64,000 nt of DNA, from NCBI GenBank assembly GCA_037349315.1, contig JBAIAC010000059.1, forward strand, positions 27,374,501-27,438,500. The letters run 5' to 3'. The notes beneath the pieces were generated by a model, which was not told the origin of the DNA, searched no databases, and saw only the letters and a list, made by a program, of their open reading frames with translations. Both the position numbers and the translations under genes were made by a program. Every line of letters begins with the position of its first letter. Positions within the stretch are counted from its first letter, which is position 1. Of this stretch, positions 13,001 through 22,819 are shown one piece after another. This DNA is from Chelydra serpentina. Taxonomy: Eukaryota; Chordata; Testudines; Chelydridae.

Positions 13001-16000
13001 CTTCTTGTTTGGGACAGAGAGATCAGTTTGGATTTCCTGGATTTCCCCCCTAGCCCTGGTCTCCTGAGCAATGAGGATTCCAGTGGGTATCTCTGTATCA
13101 CGAGGTCATGCCCTTGTTTCCACCACATCTTGACCCAGCCAGCCCTCCCGGGACTGTAGCAGCCTCTGGCTCAGGCTTAGGCTTAGCAACTGCACCAAGG
13201 ATGGAGAGGGCACCTACCTGCTCTCACGATGTGCTCCGTGCTGGGGAAGCGCTTGTAGACGGCGGTGCTGACGGAGCGGAGGATCAGCACGCTGCAAAGG
13301 TTGCTGTAGCGCATCAGGGTGCGCCGCAGGAGGCGGCCGTACTCATCATGTCCATCCACGTTACTGGAGACCAGGTTCATGATGCGGTCGGGCCATGGGA
13401 TGCTCTCGTACTGACCCCACCAGCGAGATACCACTAGGGCCACATAGAAACCTAGGGCGGAATTGGCCGAATTAGTCCATCCAGATACCTGTCTGATACA
13501 GCAGGGTCTGTGGGGGAGGAGTGGCTAGCTATCTCCTCAGTGCATCCCAATGGCCTGCAGAGCAGTGTCCGGATAGGAAGGGGAAGCACCATCCCACTCC
13601 CCAGCACCACACTCCTTACCCAGCACGAAAGACACAGGGATCAGCTCAGCATAGTTGTTGCAATACAGAGCCAGCTTCTCAAACATCAGCCGTTGGCTTG
13701 CATTCAGGATCAGCCTGAAAAGGAAACCCAGAGGCACAGTCTCACTATCAGCCTCACCAAAGAGACTTCACGCTTCCCAGCCCTGCGTGGATGGGAGTCC
13801 ATGAGCAAAGCCAATGACGCCACTACGCTCTTTGACCTAGGAGATGTTCCCTGGGAAACACCTTGCTTCTCAACCCAGGAGAGGTGTCCAAGGGAGCTCC
13901 ACTCTGCCTTACCCAGGGGACGCACCACGTGAAACACGTTACCATCCCATCTAAGAGATGTCTGGGCTAAAGGAAATGACCCAGTGGCCAACTCAGGAGA
14001 TGCTTCCTGGCCTGCTGTGAGGCAAACTTGCAACCAAACTAGGGCTGCTGGCTCAGGTGCTGCAGTGAGCGAGTCAGGCCTCAGGCATACAGTAGCAACC
14101 TATCACCAAGCAGAGACTGCGTCAGATGACCCCAGGCTCAGGTATTTCCACAACAGCTGCAGAGCAGATCAGTGTGAGTGACAGCGCTACCCAGCCAGGA
14201 GCCCTCCTGCTGCCTCGCAGTGCACCAGACTCCAGCTGCAGCCTGTCTTGCCTGAGCCCTGCCCGTGCCCTGCAGTGGCCTCACTCCAGCCATGTCACTG
14301 ACCTGCTCCAACCTTTCTTCTGCCTCCGGATCTCCCCCCAACCCTCGGACTCTGACCAGTGCATGTCTGGACTCCGGCTTTGGTACCAGCCTGTCTTGTC
14401 TCTGGATCTGGACTCCGATCACCCGGCTTCTATCTCTGGCCTGCACCTGGACTCTGGCTACGGTTCCAATCCTGGCTATGGACTCTGATTTCAGTTTTGA
14501 CTCCAGCCTGCCCCCAGATCTTGATTCCAGGATGACACTTGGCTCAGGCCCAACCCTAATTGCCTTCTATGATGAGATAACTGGCTCTGTGGATGAGGGG
14601 AAAGCAGTGGATGTGCTATTTCTTGACTTTAGCAAAGCTTTTGATACAGTCTCGCACAGCGTTCTTGCCAGCAAGTTAAAGAAGTATGGGCTGGATGAAT
14701 GGACGGTAAGGTGGATAGAAAACTGGCTGGATGGTCGTGCTCAACGGGTAGTGATCAATGGCTCCATGTCTAGTTGGCAGCCGGTATCAAGTGGAGTGCC
14801 CCAAGGGTCGGTGCTGGGGCCGGTTTTGTTCAATATCTTCATCAACGACCTGGAGGATGGTGTGGACTGCACCCTTAGCAAGTTTGCAGATGACACTAAA
14901 CTGGGAGGAGTGGTTGATATGCTGGAGGGTAGGGATAGGATACAGAGGGACCTAGACAAATTAGAGGATTGGGCCAAAAGAAATCTGATGAGGTTCAACA
15001 AGGACAAGTGCAGAGTCCTGCACTTAGGATCCCATGCACTGCTACAGACTAGGGACCGAATGGCTGGGCAGCAGTTCTGCAGAAAAGGACCTAGGGGTTA
15101 CAGTGGACGAAAAGCTGAATATGAGTCAACAGTGTGCCCTTGTTGCCAAGAAGGCTAACGGCATTTTGGGCTGTATAAGTAGGGGCATTTCCAGCAGATC
15201 GAGGGACGTGATTATTCCCCTCTATTCGGCACTGGTGAGGCCTCATTTGGAGTACTGTGTCCAGTTTTGGGCCCCACACTACAAGAAGGATGTGGATAAA
15301 TTGGAAAGAGTCCAACGGAGGGCAACAAAAATGATTAGGGGGCTGGAGCACATGACTTATGAGGAGAGGCTGAGGGAACTGAGATTGTTTAGCCTGCAGA
15401 AGAGAAGAGTGAGGGGGGGATTTGATAACTGCTTTCAACTACCTAAAAGGGGGTTCCAAAGAGGCTGGATCTAGACTGTTCTCAGTGGTAGAAGATGACA
15501 GAACAAGGAGTAATGGTCTCAAGTTGCAGAGGGGGAGGTTTAGGTTGGATATTAGGAAAAACTTTTTCACTAGTAGGGTGGTGAAGCACTGGAATGGGTT
15601 ACCTAGGGAGGTGGTGGAATCTCCTTCCTTAGAGGTTTTTAAGGTCAGGCTTGACAAAGCCCTGGCTGGGATGATCTAGTTGGGGTTGGTCCTGCTTTGA
15701 GCAGGGGGTTGGACTAGATGACCTCCTGAGGTCCCTTCCAACCCTGAGATTCTATGATTCTATGATGCCTAGCTGTAACCCAGGCTGCAGCCACGAGGCC
15801 TGACTATCGGAAGCAATGCCTGACACCTGCTGTCTGACTCTATGGGCAATGCACTAATGCCCAACCCAGGAGAGGGGTAGTGGCCAATACAGAGATGTTG
15901 TACGATACCAGAAATGTACCATTGAACTGGATTTAGCATCACGGTGAAAGTAATTGTAATCTCTATTCTGATGCCTGTCATTCAGACTCTAATAGTAACA

Positions 16001-16960
16001 AACTGGGAAGGAGCCGCTTCTGCCTTTATACAGAGCTGCTTTCCTGCCTTGGCCTCAGTGCCACCTAGATACACCTTAGCTCAGCTATGTGAGCTGAGTG
16101 ACTTTCCCTCTGAGAAACAGAGGGGTCCACAGGACACACAACCCCCCCCCCCACCAGACTCTGCGACAAACTAGTAGCCCCAATCATTCTGTCTGCTCCA
16201 TAAGAGACACCAGAGGAAATGCCAGGCTGTGAAATCTAAGGGATCTCTTCCCAAACACACCCTTCAGGGGGTTATCCTCTGTACGTCCACTACCTAAGCC
16301 CAGAGAAACCATCTTCCTGAGGGATGGGGCTGTCCCCTGTATCTGTACACCCAGCTTATCTGCATTCATTTAACCATAATCTGCTCTTTTCTGGAAGGAC
16401 GGGTATCCATCATACATAACATACTTTCCCTCCACGGAGAATCCATGCGTCTTCTAAGGGGAAGGGTCACCCTGTGTATATTTCACTAGTAACTGGGGAG
16501 AAACTCTAACCCCATTGACAAGGAAAAGCTGTCAGCTAGTAAACTATATTGGAACCGTGAGGAAAGAGCTTTCCTCTCTTCACGTCTCAGTAGATCCAGG
16601 GAGCAAGCCTCCGCTGTTCTTGGGAAATGGAACCTCTGCAATGCACCATCACTGACACTGCTTCTCAAGGCTAGGACCTGTACTGAACATTTCTTGCCCT
16701 GTTCCTTTTCCCCTGTAGCCGGTATCATTGTCCCCAAACCCACACTGCCCGAACCATGGGCAGAACCTGGATGGGTCTCTCAGGGATCAGGTGAAAGAGG
16801 AAGCCTACCTGTAAGTGAGGCTGATGCTGAAGTAGAGAGTGATGAAGATGAAGAACTCGCAGTAGAGGAGTTTGTAGATACTCCCTTTCCATCGGAGCAG
16901 GAGCTGCGAGAAGGTGCCCAGGCGGGCATCAGCTACTCGATTTGTGTACGTCACCGTCAT
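2842..16960 (-). CDS. BEST1: BEST1, bestrophin-1 calcium-activated chloride channel (whole spliced gene)
   Basis: Nine coding exons joined in order from the ATG: 16960-16809, 13714-13620, 13451-13218, 10218-10064, 9363-9286, 6712-6560, 5747-5667, 4716-4565, 4063-2842. All introns are GT-AG and the total is 2322 nt (773 residues plus stop). Bestrophin-1 forms a pentameric anion channel, basolateral in retinal pigment epithelium in known vertebrates. Visible hallmarks are the N-terminal [17 protein letters not shown] block, neck residues I76, F80 and F84, the RWW and WPDR motifs, and the calcium clasp around residues 296-304 (NPFGEDDDD). Position 205, the cytosolic aperture, is valine as in chicken, where human has isoleucine. 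After residue 366 comes KEEMEFQP and later YSAPQTP, both BEST1-specific, which separates it from BEST2, BEST3 and BEST4. The C-terminal tail is Ser/Pro-rich and longer than in the 585-residue human protein. A small extra 3' exon, as in human, cannot be ruled out. Confidence 0.96.
4080..4560. other. BEST1: BEST1 intron 9, no feature seen
   Basis: Unique-looking sequence between exons 9 and 10. It shows a short CT run near 4331 and no repeat that I recognise. Confidence 0.6.
4565..4716 (-). CDS. BEST1: BEST1 exon 9
   Basis: 152 nt, acceptor CTGCAG, donor GTGAGT. Residues 317-366 plus two bases of Ser367. It contains [34 protein letters not shown] and FLGSTFDI, matching the human segment that links the channel core to the tail. 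Confidence 0.94.
4720..5660. other. BEST1: BEST1 intron 8, no gene seen
   Basis: Intron sequence with a short repeat-like patch near 4980-5200. The reading frame at 5160-5549 has no recognisable domain and poor coding character. Confidence 0.5.
5667..5747 (-). CDS. BEST1: BEST1 exon 8 (calcium clasp)
   Basis: 81 nt, acceptor GCGCAG, donor GTAATG. Residues 290-316, [17 protein letters not shown] then [10 protein letters not shown]. The acidic run E300-D304 is the calcium clasp that gates bestrophins. It is fully intact. Confidence 0.95.
6240..6363 (-). mobile_element. Short non-autonomous hAT-type element (MITE), family A
   Basis: 124 bp with terminal inverted repeats TAGGGTGACCAGA and TCTGGTCCCCTA. 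It is flanked by a perfect 8-bp target-site duplication, GCCTAGAC, at 6232-6239 and 6364-6371, the length typical of hAT transposons. A second copy in the opposite orientation lies at 39842-39966. It is in BEST1 intron 7. Confidence 0.85.
6560..6712 (-). CDS. BEST1: BEST1 exon 7
   Basis: 153 nt, acceptor CCCCAG, donor GTGAGT. Residues 239-289, containing [40 protein letters not shown] and YAGWLK. It holds the last membrane helices of the pore domain. Confidence 0.95.
7070..7215 (-). repeat. MIR/CORE-type SINE fragment
   Basis: It contains GAGGAAATTAAGGCACAGAG then TTGTGTGACCCGCCC, the reverse complement of the conserved MIR core (gccactgactcgctgtgtgacc / cctcagtttcc). Degenerate and old. Confidence 0.55.
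7410..7673. mobile_element. Non-autonomous DNA element ending GAGTTGGCAACACT, family B
   Basis: The right part (CACGAGGGCTGGAAACG and GCGAGACTTGGGAGTTGGCA then ACACTG) matches two other copies at 43128-43452 and 55842-56142. All three end in the same GTTGGCAACACTG terminus. No clear target-site duplication remains here; the left boundary is approximate. Confidence 0.6.
7887..8073 (-). mobile_element. Turtle-type tRNA-derived SINE with CR1-like tail
   Basis: On the minus strand it starts with a GGGGGAGGGATAGCTCAG head carrying an A box, then a B-box-like GGTTGTAAGCTCAATCC. It ends with the CR1-like tail TCCAACCCTGAGATTCTATG. Length is about 185 bp. Three more copies lie at 10384-10570, 12677-12857 and 51374-51552. 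Confidence 0.85.
8880..9180 (+). repeat. TG-rich imperfect simple repeat
   Basis: GTGTGTGT and GTATGTG runs with interspersed bases. The minus-strand frame across it (HTHTH-rich) is a product of the repeat, not a gene. It is in BEST1 intron 6. Confidence 0.8.
9286..9363 (-). CDS. BEST1: BEST1 exon 6
   Basis: 78 nt, acceptor TCCAG, donor GTGAGT. Twenty-six codons, residues 213-238, including [16 protein letters not shown] and ISIPLVYTQ, a near match to the human exon. It begins and ends on codon boundaries. Confidence 0.94.
9660..9930. repeat. Foldback-like old repeat
   Basis: Segments ACTCCTCTGGAGTGAATGGC and CCATTGAAGTTAATGGAGTT plus ATTACACC/GTTACACC resemble an old amniote foldback repeat with ACTTCAATGG arms. 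Boundaries are uncertain. Confidence 0.35.
10064..10218 (-). CDS. BEST1: BEST1 exon 5
   Basis: 155 nt, acceptor TTTAG, donor GTGAGT. It encodes residues 161-212 ([20 protein letters not shown], then [14 protein letters not shown] and [14 protein letters not shown]). Residue 205 is valine, the aperture position of the chicken channel. Same length as the human exon. Confidence 0.95.
10384..10570 (-). mobile_element. Turtle-type tRNA-derived SINE with CR1-like tail
   Basis: Minus-strand copy with GGGATAGCTCAGTGG head, GGTTGTGAGTTCAATCC B box and tail ending GATTCTATGATTCTATGA. It starts 9 bp downstream of the tRNA-Met-like gene in the same orientation, inside BEST1 intron 4. Confidence 0.88.
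10579..10651 (-). tRNA. tRNA-Met (CAT anticodon), mildly degenerate gene or pseudogene
   Basis: The 73-nt minus-strand sequence runs GCCGCCTTAGCGCAGT through CAGTCTCATAATCTGAAGG to TTCAAGCCCCAGAGAGGGC plus A. The anticodon loop CTCATAA and the arms match vertebrate elongator tRNA-Met. Defects are two mismatches in the acceptor stem (positions 4-69 and 5-68) and one in the T stem. The downstream T run is only three bases, a weak Pol III terminator. It lies within BEST1 intron 4 on the BEST1 strand. It could be a functional gene with a variant stem, but a decaying copy is more likely. Confidence 0.75.
11490..11665 (-). repeat. MIR/CORE-type SINE fragment
   Basis: GATGGGGAAACTGAGGCACA followed by CAAGGTCACCCAGTCAGTA is the reverse complement of the MIR core. 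Upstream CTCGCAACACCCCTGAGA matches the MIR 3' part. Confidence 0.65.
12271..12283 (+). repeat. 13-base G run
   Basis: Homopolymer G tract after CCCCCCTGCT; short foldback possible. Length may be assembly-sensitive. Confidence 0.85.
12677..12857 (-). mobile_element. Turtle-type tRNA-derived SINE with CR1-like tail
   Basis: Same family as 10384-10570, in the same orientation, with a GATATTCTATG tail variant and a 1-bp longer A run. In BEST1 intron 4. Confidence 0.88.
13218..13451 (-). CDS. BEST1: BEST1 exon 4
   Basis: 234 nt, acceptor CCCTAG, donor GTAGGT. It encodes residues 83-160, including [39 protein letters not shown] and [14 protein letters not shown], a highly conserved bestrophin core with F84 of the neck. 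Same length as human exon 4. Confidence 0.95.
13620..13714 (-). CDS. BEST1: BEST1 exon 3
   Basis: 95 nt, acceptor TTTCAG, donor GTAAGG. It encodes residues 51-82 and the first base of Gly83 ([20 protein letters not shown], then [11 protein letters not shown]). It carries pore-neck residues I76 and F80; F84 lies in the next exon. Length equals human exon 3. Confidence 0.95.
14552..15766 (+). mobile_element. CR1 LINE, 5'-truncated copy, antisense in BEST1 intron 2
   Basis: It encodes the C-terminal half of a CR1 reverse transcriptase: [49 protein letters not shown] and, in a second frame, [20 protein letters not shown] then [15 protein letters not shown]. The catalytic FADD box is intact. Frameshifts near 15045 and 15410 split the frame into three pieces. 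The 3' end carries TTGGACTAGATGACCTCCTG and ends ATTCTATGATTCTATGAT, the CR1 terminal repeat. This copy is much less decayed than the one at 1-1700. It has no 5' region and lacks the endonuclease, the usual result of incomplete reverse transcription. Confidence 0.93.
15767..16808. other. BEST1: BEST1 intron 2 remainder, no feature seen
   Basis: No recognisable repeat or gene. A C run lies near 16142-16152. The reading frames across it lack family features. Confidence 0.5.
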
Positions 16961-16968
16961 CACAGAGC
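16809..16968 (-). CDS. BEST1: BEST1 exon 2 (first coding exon)
   Basis: Acceptor TCGCAG precedes 16968. Eight 5'UTR bases (GCTCTGTG) lead to the ATG at 16960-16958, and donor GTAGGC follows 16809. The 152 coding nt give residues 1-50 and two bases of Arg51: the N-terminal segment [17 protein letters not shown], then the first membrane helix ([19 protein letters not shown]). The start is fixed by alignment with the bestrophin N-terminus and by the matching human exon length. Confidence 0.95.
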
Positions 16969-17850
16969 CTGCGAGAAACAAAACATGGAGACACCGAGGC
17001 CATCGGGAAACCTGCTAAGGGGGTGGAGGGAGGCTGGGGTACAGCAAGGGGTACCTGTGACTGAGCTAATAAGGGATTTCTGTGCAGTGTCAGGACACTG
17101 TCCAGAAACAGCGACACTAGGAGTCCATCCCAGCTGTGCACAGAAACTCAGGTTCTTCTCTTCCTGGGACCACCCCAAAGTCCAGTTCAGGTAGGCCCAG
17201 AAGTCCAATTCAGAGAATCATGCCACAGCCCGTTTATCAAAAGCAAACACAGTCCAGAACATCAGGAAGTAGTGAGGCCGGCCCATATGTGCTAACCCTG
17301 TTGAATTTCCTATGGTTTAGTTTGGAGCTGAGCCCTGGTACTTTAATGAAGCATCTGGACTGGTAGCCTCTGGCTGTGGAAGACTCAGAAGGACATATCT
17401 CTACTTTCCCTGATTTACCATTATCTATCTATTTGGTATTTATACCATGCCCATCACCTCAGTATCTGGGTGCCTGTAGAACTTGTGGATTTGCTGTCTC
17501 AGGAAAGACAAATCTTGCTAAAATACTCCATGTTTCTCATAGTTTTTTCTAAGGAATCCTCAAAGGATCCACTGCAAAAAGTCTGCATCAGACTGGTCTG
17601 GTATAAAAAATCCATATCCAGCCACCTAACCCATAACAGAGCAAACTTTGTTGCAAGCAAGAAGTCTGGTCAGTGTCCCAGGGAGAGCAGCGGGCATTGG
17701 TGCTGTAGGGGAAGCTGATGGTGTGTCCAAGTCTCTTTGAAGGGAGTGCTCAGGCCTTTTTCTCTGATAAATTCTTCCATTTGTAACTGGGACAGTTACC
17801 AGTATAATCCAATCTTCTGCGGGGAGGGGGAAGGATTTGCCAGCTTTACC

Positions 17851-17891
17851 CTTCCTTCCTTCCTTCCTTCCTTCCTTCCTTCCTTCCTTCC
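17851..17891 (+). repeat. (CTTC)n microsatellite
   Basis: About ten uninterrupted CTTC units in BEST1 intron 1. Confidence 0.95.
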
Positions 17892-18606
17892 CAGGACAAT
17901 GCATTGCAAAGGTCGCTTTGTGTTAGGACTGGTATTTGACTCTTGCCATTCCCAGCCATTGAACTGAGGCTCAGGAACAGGAAAGGGCTCTGCCTTTACC
18001 GTTATTTCAGTGCTCCCGGAAGATGCTGGACAGACAGCCCTGAGCATGGCCAATGGCAGTGCTAGATGCTCCTCCCAAAGCACCTCTGTCCTGACTGTAG
18101 GGGCACGAAGGGAGCACAGTCTCCATTCAGTCCTTGGTCTCTCTTCAGACATAGCTGACAAGGGGGCAGATTTGAGCCCTTGAGGGCAGATGGTGGATTT
18201 TGACCTGTTCCCTGAGATCTGGGCTGAGAGCACTAACTCACGTCACATAGACCTCAAAGCAGCCACTCGGTGGTATCAATATTCAGCCACTATCTGACCT
18301 AGGCTAGGTTTATACTGTGACCTAGTAGCAAAAGGCTCCCTATTCACTACCATTTCCTTGAGCTCTGTAGTGCCCCTTGGATGGGTGGCAGAACCAGCTT
18401 AAAGTATTTGAAGGCAGGAATGAGAGAGAAAGGGTCACGCCTGCTGCTCCAGCAGAGACAAAGTGACTGGGACCCAGACCTAGAGCCTGGGTGATTGGCA
18501 GCTGTGGTTGGAGGGGAAAAGGTTTGAAAGCAGACTCCAGAGAAGTGGTGTACAGCCCCTGGGAATGTGTGTAAAGGTGGAAAAAGAGAAGACAGGATAA
18601 AGGGAA

Positions 18607-18607
18607 G

Positions 18608-18642
<35 letters not shown>
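18607..18642 (+). repeat. (AAAG)n microsatellite
   Basis: About nine AAAG units inside a longer purine-rich stretch (18420-18800). Confidence 0.95.
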
Positions 18643-18839
18643 GAAAAAGCTCTGAGGGCAGAGAGAAAGGTAGATAAGACAGAAAGACAGTGGGGAAGAA
18701 GGAGAGAGGTAAAGGTGGAGACAGGAGACAGAAACAGAGAAGGGATACGTTGGTGCGGAAAGGGAGGGTGAGAAGAGAGAGGAAGATGAGGGGAAGATGA
18801 GGGGAGGCAGTTTGTTAAGAACTGTTTTAAATCAGGCTT

Positions 18840-21800
18840 GGGCACATCTCCAGGACTAAGTGGAGATAGTTTAAACAGATCAGAGAACAGCAAAGCATGC
18901 TGATCCCACCCACAAACGAATGCTCTGGCTTGAATTGCGGCTCTTTGATGAGCGCAAGTGGTGGGGGATGGGGAGGGGGTGGCAGTGGTGATGGCTGCGG
19001 TGTGGAAGGAAGAAGCCATCCACATCTTCTTGCCCCTCCTGTTCCATTCACGTCAGCTTTGGGGAGTCCTCCTCCAGTGCAGCTTGTCCAGGGAGAAAGT
19101 GTAAAGGCTGGGAAGGCAATGGAAAGCTCCCTGTGGTTGAATTCTCCTCATACTGTAGGTTTCCTAGCCTCTTGGGTAGAGGACCTCTCCTTTGAAGGAT
19201 TGCCCTTCCTTGCAGTTACGTCAGTGCTTGCAATGTCTCAACATCACAGTTTACAGCTTTCCGGTGTTTATATTATTAGACATTTCACTCTGCATTTCTG
19301 CTGGGGGAGGTTTCAAGACCAAGACATCTCTGGAGTGTGTTCCAAAGCGGAGGAGAATTGGCCTCTTGTTGGCAGCCTCAGCAGAAGGCTGAGGCCTTCG
19401 GTCCATTGACTTCAAAGAGCAGTGGATCAGACCCTAGAAATGGTCCCCGCTGCCCAGAGCTGCTGCCCAGACAACTTTCCCCAGCACTAAGTACATTGAG
19501 GAAAGATTCCCCTTGACTTTGCATCAGGCCTCTGGGGAATTAAGGCCAAAAGAGAATAATGATCCTGCAGGGGAGAAAACGTGCATCCCCCCAGGTGTCT
19601 AGGTTGTGAAGGGCAGCATTGGCAACAGCACAGCATCTGTCCTCTTGATGCTGGGCTTGGAAGCAGGTGCGTGTCCACATTCTGAAGGACAGCGCCTCCA
19701 GCAAGGCCATGTCCCCGACACCACACTGAGGGTAGCAGATAGCACCTCTTGCAATAATGTGCCTCAATGCCATGCCGAGGAGGTGGAGGACAGTGTATGT
19801 CCAGGTTGTGACGGAAAGTGACTCCAGCAGCACAGTGGAAAGAGGAGTGAATAGTTTACAGCAAATAACCCGTTTAATGAGTGTCACCTTTTTTCTGACC
19901 ATGAATGGCTTGTGAGCTGTTACAACGTTCTAGCATTTATTTTCTATGCAACGCATTCACTGAACCGTTATCAAGAAGTTGTCTCATCTCATTAGGACTA
20001 TGTGATAGTCAAAATTCAAGCTGAGTTGGTTGGTTGGACTCGACATAGATCCTGTGTTTCTCTTCCCTGATTGGATGAGCCTAACTCCTAGAACGAGGTA
20101 TTTATTATGAAGACTCAGGTGCGTGAATTCAAATTTTGCTGGTTCTTTTGCAACCGTGCCTGCCAGGAAGCTTGTTCCCAGAATGTTCTTGGAAAATGAA
20201 CACACAAGTTGCAAGAACACCGGCAGAGTGATTTCTTTCACAAATTCAAATAAAGGCCAATGGGCAACTTTCTGCAGTATTTGCCCAGCACGAGCTAGTG
20301 ACAGCTCCCTTTAATGCTGAGTTGGGTGTTGGGTGGATGAGTCTGTCCTGATTTTGAAAGACAGTACAGCACAGCATCCCTGGACCCCATGCATGAGTGC
20401 TGGGAGATGGAGCATGCCCAGGGTAGGAAGAACAGCAATTCTAGCAATACCTCCCCAACCATAAATTAAATCAGAATATTTCATAATGAATCATGTTGAG
20501 GGAGGAAATGTGTTCAGGATATGAAATCAGCCCCTCCAGTAGCACAGTGTCTGTTAATGGCACTGTGAGGCTTAATGACTAGGTGTCTAGCACAACCTTG
20601 AGTGTATAATAATGATAATAATTAAGAAGAAGAGTTACACCACCATAAAACTGATATAATGAAATATCAATTCTGAACCTGCAGGCCTCTATTGGACAGA
20701 CTAATACAAGTTATACAGGTAGATGTGTGGTTCTTTTTTCAAATTCAAGAATATTTATCCGTATCTGAAGCTGCTAGCTACACACACACACACACACTCC
20801 CAGCTGATGCTCCCAAACCGCAGGTGCACTTTAAAGCATGAAATCAACCCTCCTCCTGGGAAATGGACCTGGAAAGCTGGGAAATCTGCTTTGCTGACCA
20901 TCTCAAAGACCAGCTTGACCCTCCATCCCGTATCCAGCGTTATTACTCTTTCTGAAGATGCTACTGCTTTGGCAGTATCTTTTGTGTTGCATTTTCAGTG
21001 ACAATTAGCTGAGTCTCGGCCCACACTGTGATATCAGAAACCTGCGCAACTGGGACCTTTGTCTGCCAAGTAGATAACTCCTCTTGCAATGCCCAGTACA
21101 TGCGTACATTTTCATATATGTTTCTAGGACTTAGAAGGCTGGTTGCAACTTTAACTGCTCCATAACCTGCACATACATAGGTTGTGTACCAGAAAGGTAC
21201 ACACACTTACATCGCTATCTTGGGGACCTATTACACAGGGCGGGCTGGGTTGTGTGTGTTACAGACGCTCCCTTCATGTCTCAAAGCGCCCAGGGAGACT
21301 CTTCCTTACATAACTCAAATGCAGAATACATTTTTACCAAACATGGAAAACTTCGGCTCTTCTTTATGTAAATAATGGCTGTTTCCCACCTCCATCTAAT
21401 TCCTCTGCTGCCGGCATAGAGCATGGGCCATTTCCCATGCTTTCCCCCTTCGCTCTGGCTGGTTAAGGTAGCTTCCCTGCCAGCCTGCCCGTTGGGGTGG
21501 AAATATTGCAGAATGGGACTGGATGGGCGGCTTTCTCTGCCGCGTGGGGCTGGGGAACGCAGCGCAAGGTCAGTGTTGGGACGGGCATATCGGGATCTGG
21601 GCTAGACAAGCAGAAAGAGACAAAAACACTCGCACATCATTTACAGGGGGTCTGCCTAGCCAGATACCCAGCCGCCCGGCATTCTGTCTGAGCGAGGTCT
21701 CTTCTCCCAGCATCTGCACAGCCGCTGCCTGGTTACTCGCCGAATAGTTCTGGTCATTCCCTTTGGATTAACAATCACATCCAGAAACTAATGGACATTA

Positions 21801-21960
21801 ACCAGCTCTCACAGCCCTCGCACAGAAAGACCCAATCAAGTGCCCACAACAGAAAGATGGACGCTAATATGCCATGGTGATGGGCACGGTATAATACTAT
21901 AGATAGACAGATCAGACTGGCAGTCCCTGAGGGGATCTTTCCAGCCATGTGATAAAGCCC
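18840..21960. other. BEST1: Putative BEST1 intron 1, no gene recognised
   Basis: Short CA run at 20780-20798. An AT-rich stretch near 20600-20660 could be an old SINE end. No coding exon was identified on either strand. Confidence 0.45.
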
Positions 21961-21980
21961 CATGGGGCGCGAGTACTTAC

Positions 21981-22190
21981 CAGCACAGGCTTCCGGACTG
22001 CACGGGAGACTTGGGAAGTTTGGTCCTGCATGTGTCCTCGCTGGGTCCTTTGTCGGCACACGCCACCCCCCCTCCTCCCACCGCCCCCTCGGCTCATGGG
22101 AGATTGAACCTGACAGAGACCGGGTGCTCTAAGGAGCCTGAAACCCACTTGGGAGCTGCAGCCGGTCACTTGATTCTTTAATCCCACTCC
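21981..22190 (-). promoter_or_regulatory. BEST1: Candidate BEST1 promoter and non-coding exon 1
   Basis: On the minus strand a strong donor (GTAAGT, bases 21980-21975) follows GCCTGTGCTG at 21981. Upstream lie a GC box-like GGGGGCGG run (about 22082-22090), an OTX/CRX-type GGATTA (within 22179-22185) and an E-box CAAGTG (22168-22173). Known vertebrate BEST1 promoters depend on E-boxes (MITF family) and OTX2. The distance to exon 2 is 5.0 kb. No TATA box is obvious. The exon call is inference from the donor and motifs only; no acceptor or transcript evidence is available here. Confidence 0.4.
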
Positions 22191-22819
22191 CATTACAAAA
22201 GAGACTCTTGTCTTTTGCGCCGTTCCCCTCTAATCTTCTGAGTAAGCCCCTGTGTGTTTACAGAGGCAGCTGGGGGCGGGGGGAGGCAGGGCTGGCTGCT
22301 TAGCGGCTGCTGCTAACTCCTGGCACAGCCAAGGTGGCCACAAGAAGAGAGGCATTTTCCTCTAATTCTTTCCTGTTTGGTTCCTTCCTGTGTGTCACGG
22401 TTTCAGAGGAGCCCCGGGGATTAAGAGGGGCTGGAATTTCCCACAAATGCTCTAAAATACCTCTCCCTCACGACCTGCATGGCCCCGCGCTGGCCCAGCT
22501 CATACCTTGGTGCAAGAGGGCAGGCGGCCTTGCCCCCGTGGACAAGAGGCTCTATGGATGTCCCCACCAACCCCAGCCTCTCTAGACTGTGATGGCTCCA
22601 CTCCTGCACTGCCCAGCACCACTGGGGAAAGTCCAGGGACCTGGGGCTTCCCCTACTGCAGAGCCATTCTCCCCCTGACTGACTCCTGCCCCTTGAACCC
22701 ACAGAGATGCTCCTTGCCAATTCGCACTCCTCTCAAAGCCTCTTCTCATCCCTGCCCCAGGCCCTGCCACTGTCTCCTTCCTAGTGCCCACCTCTAACCC
22801 CTCATCCCTACTCCCTCCT

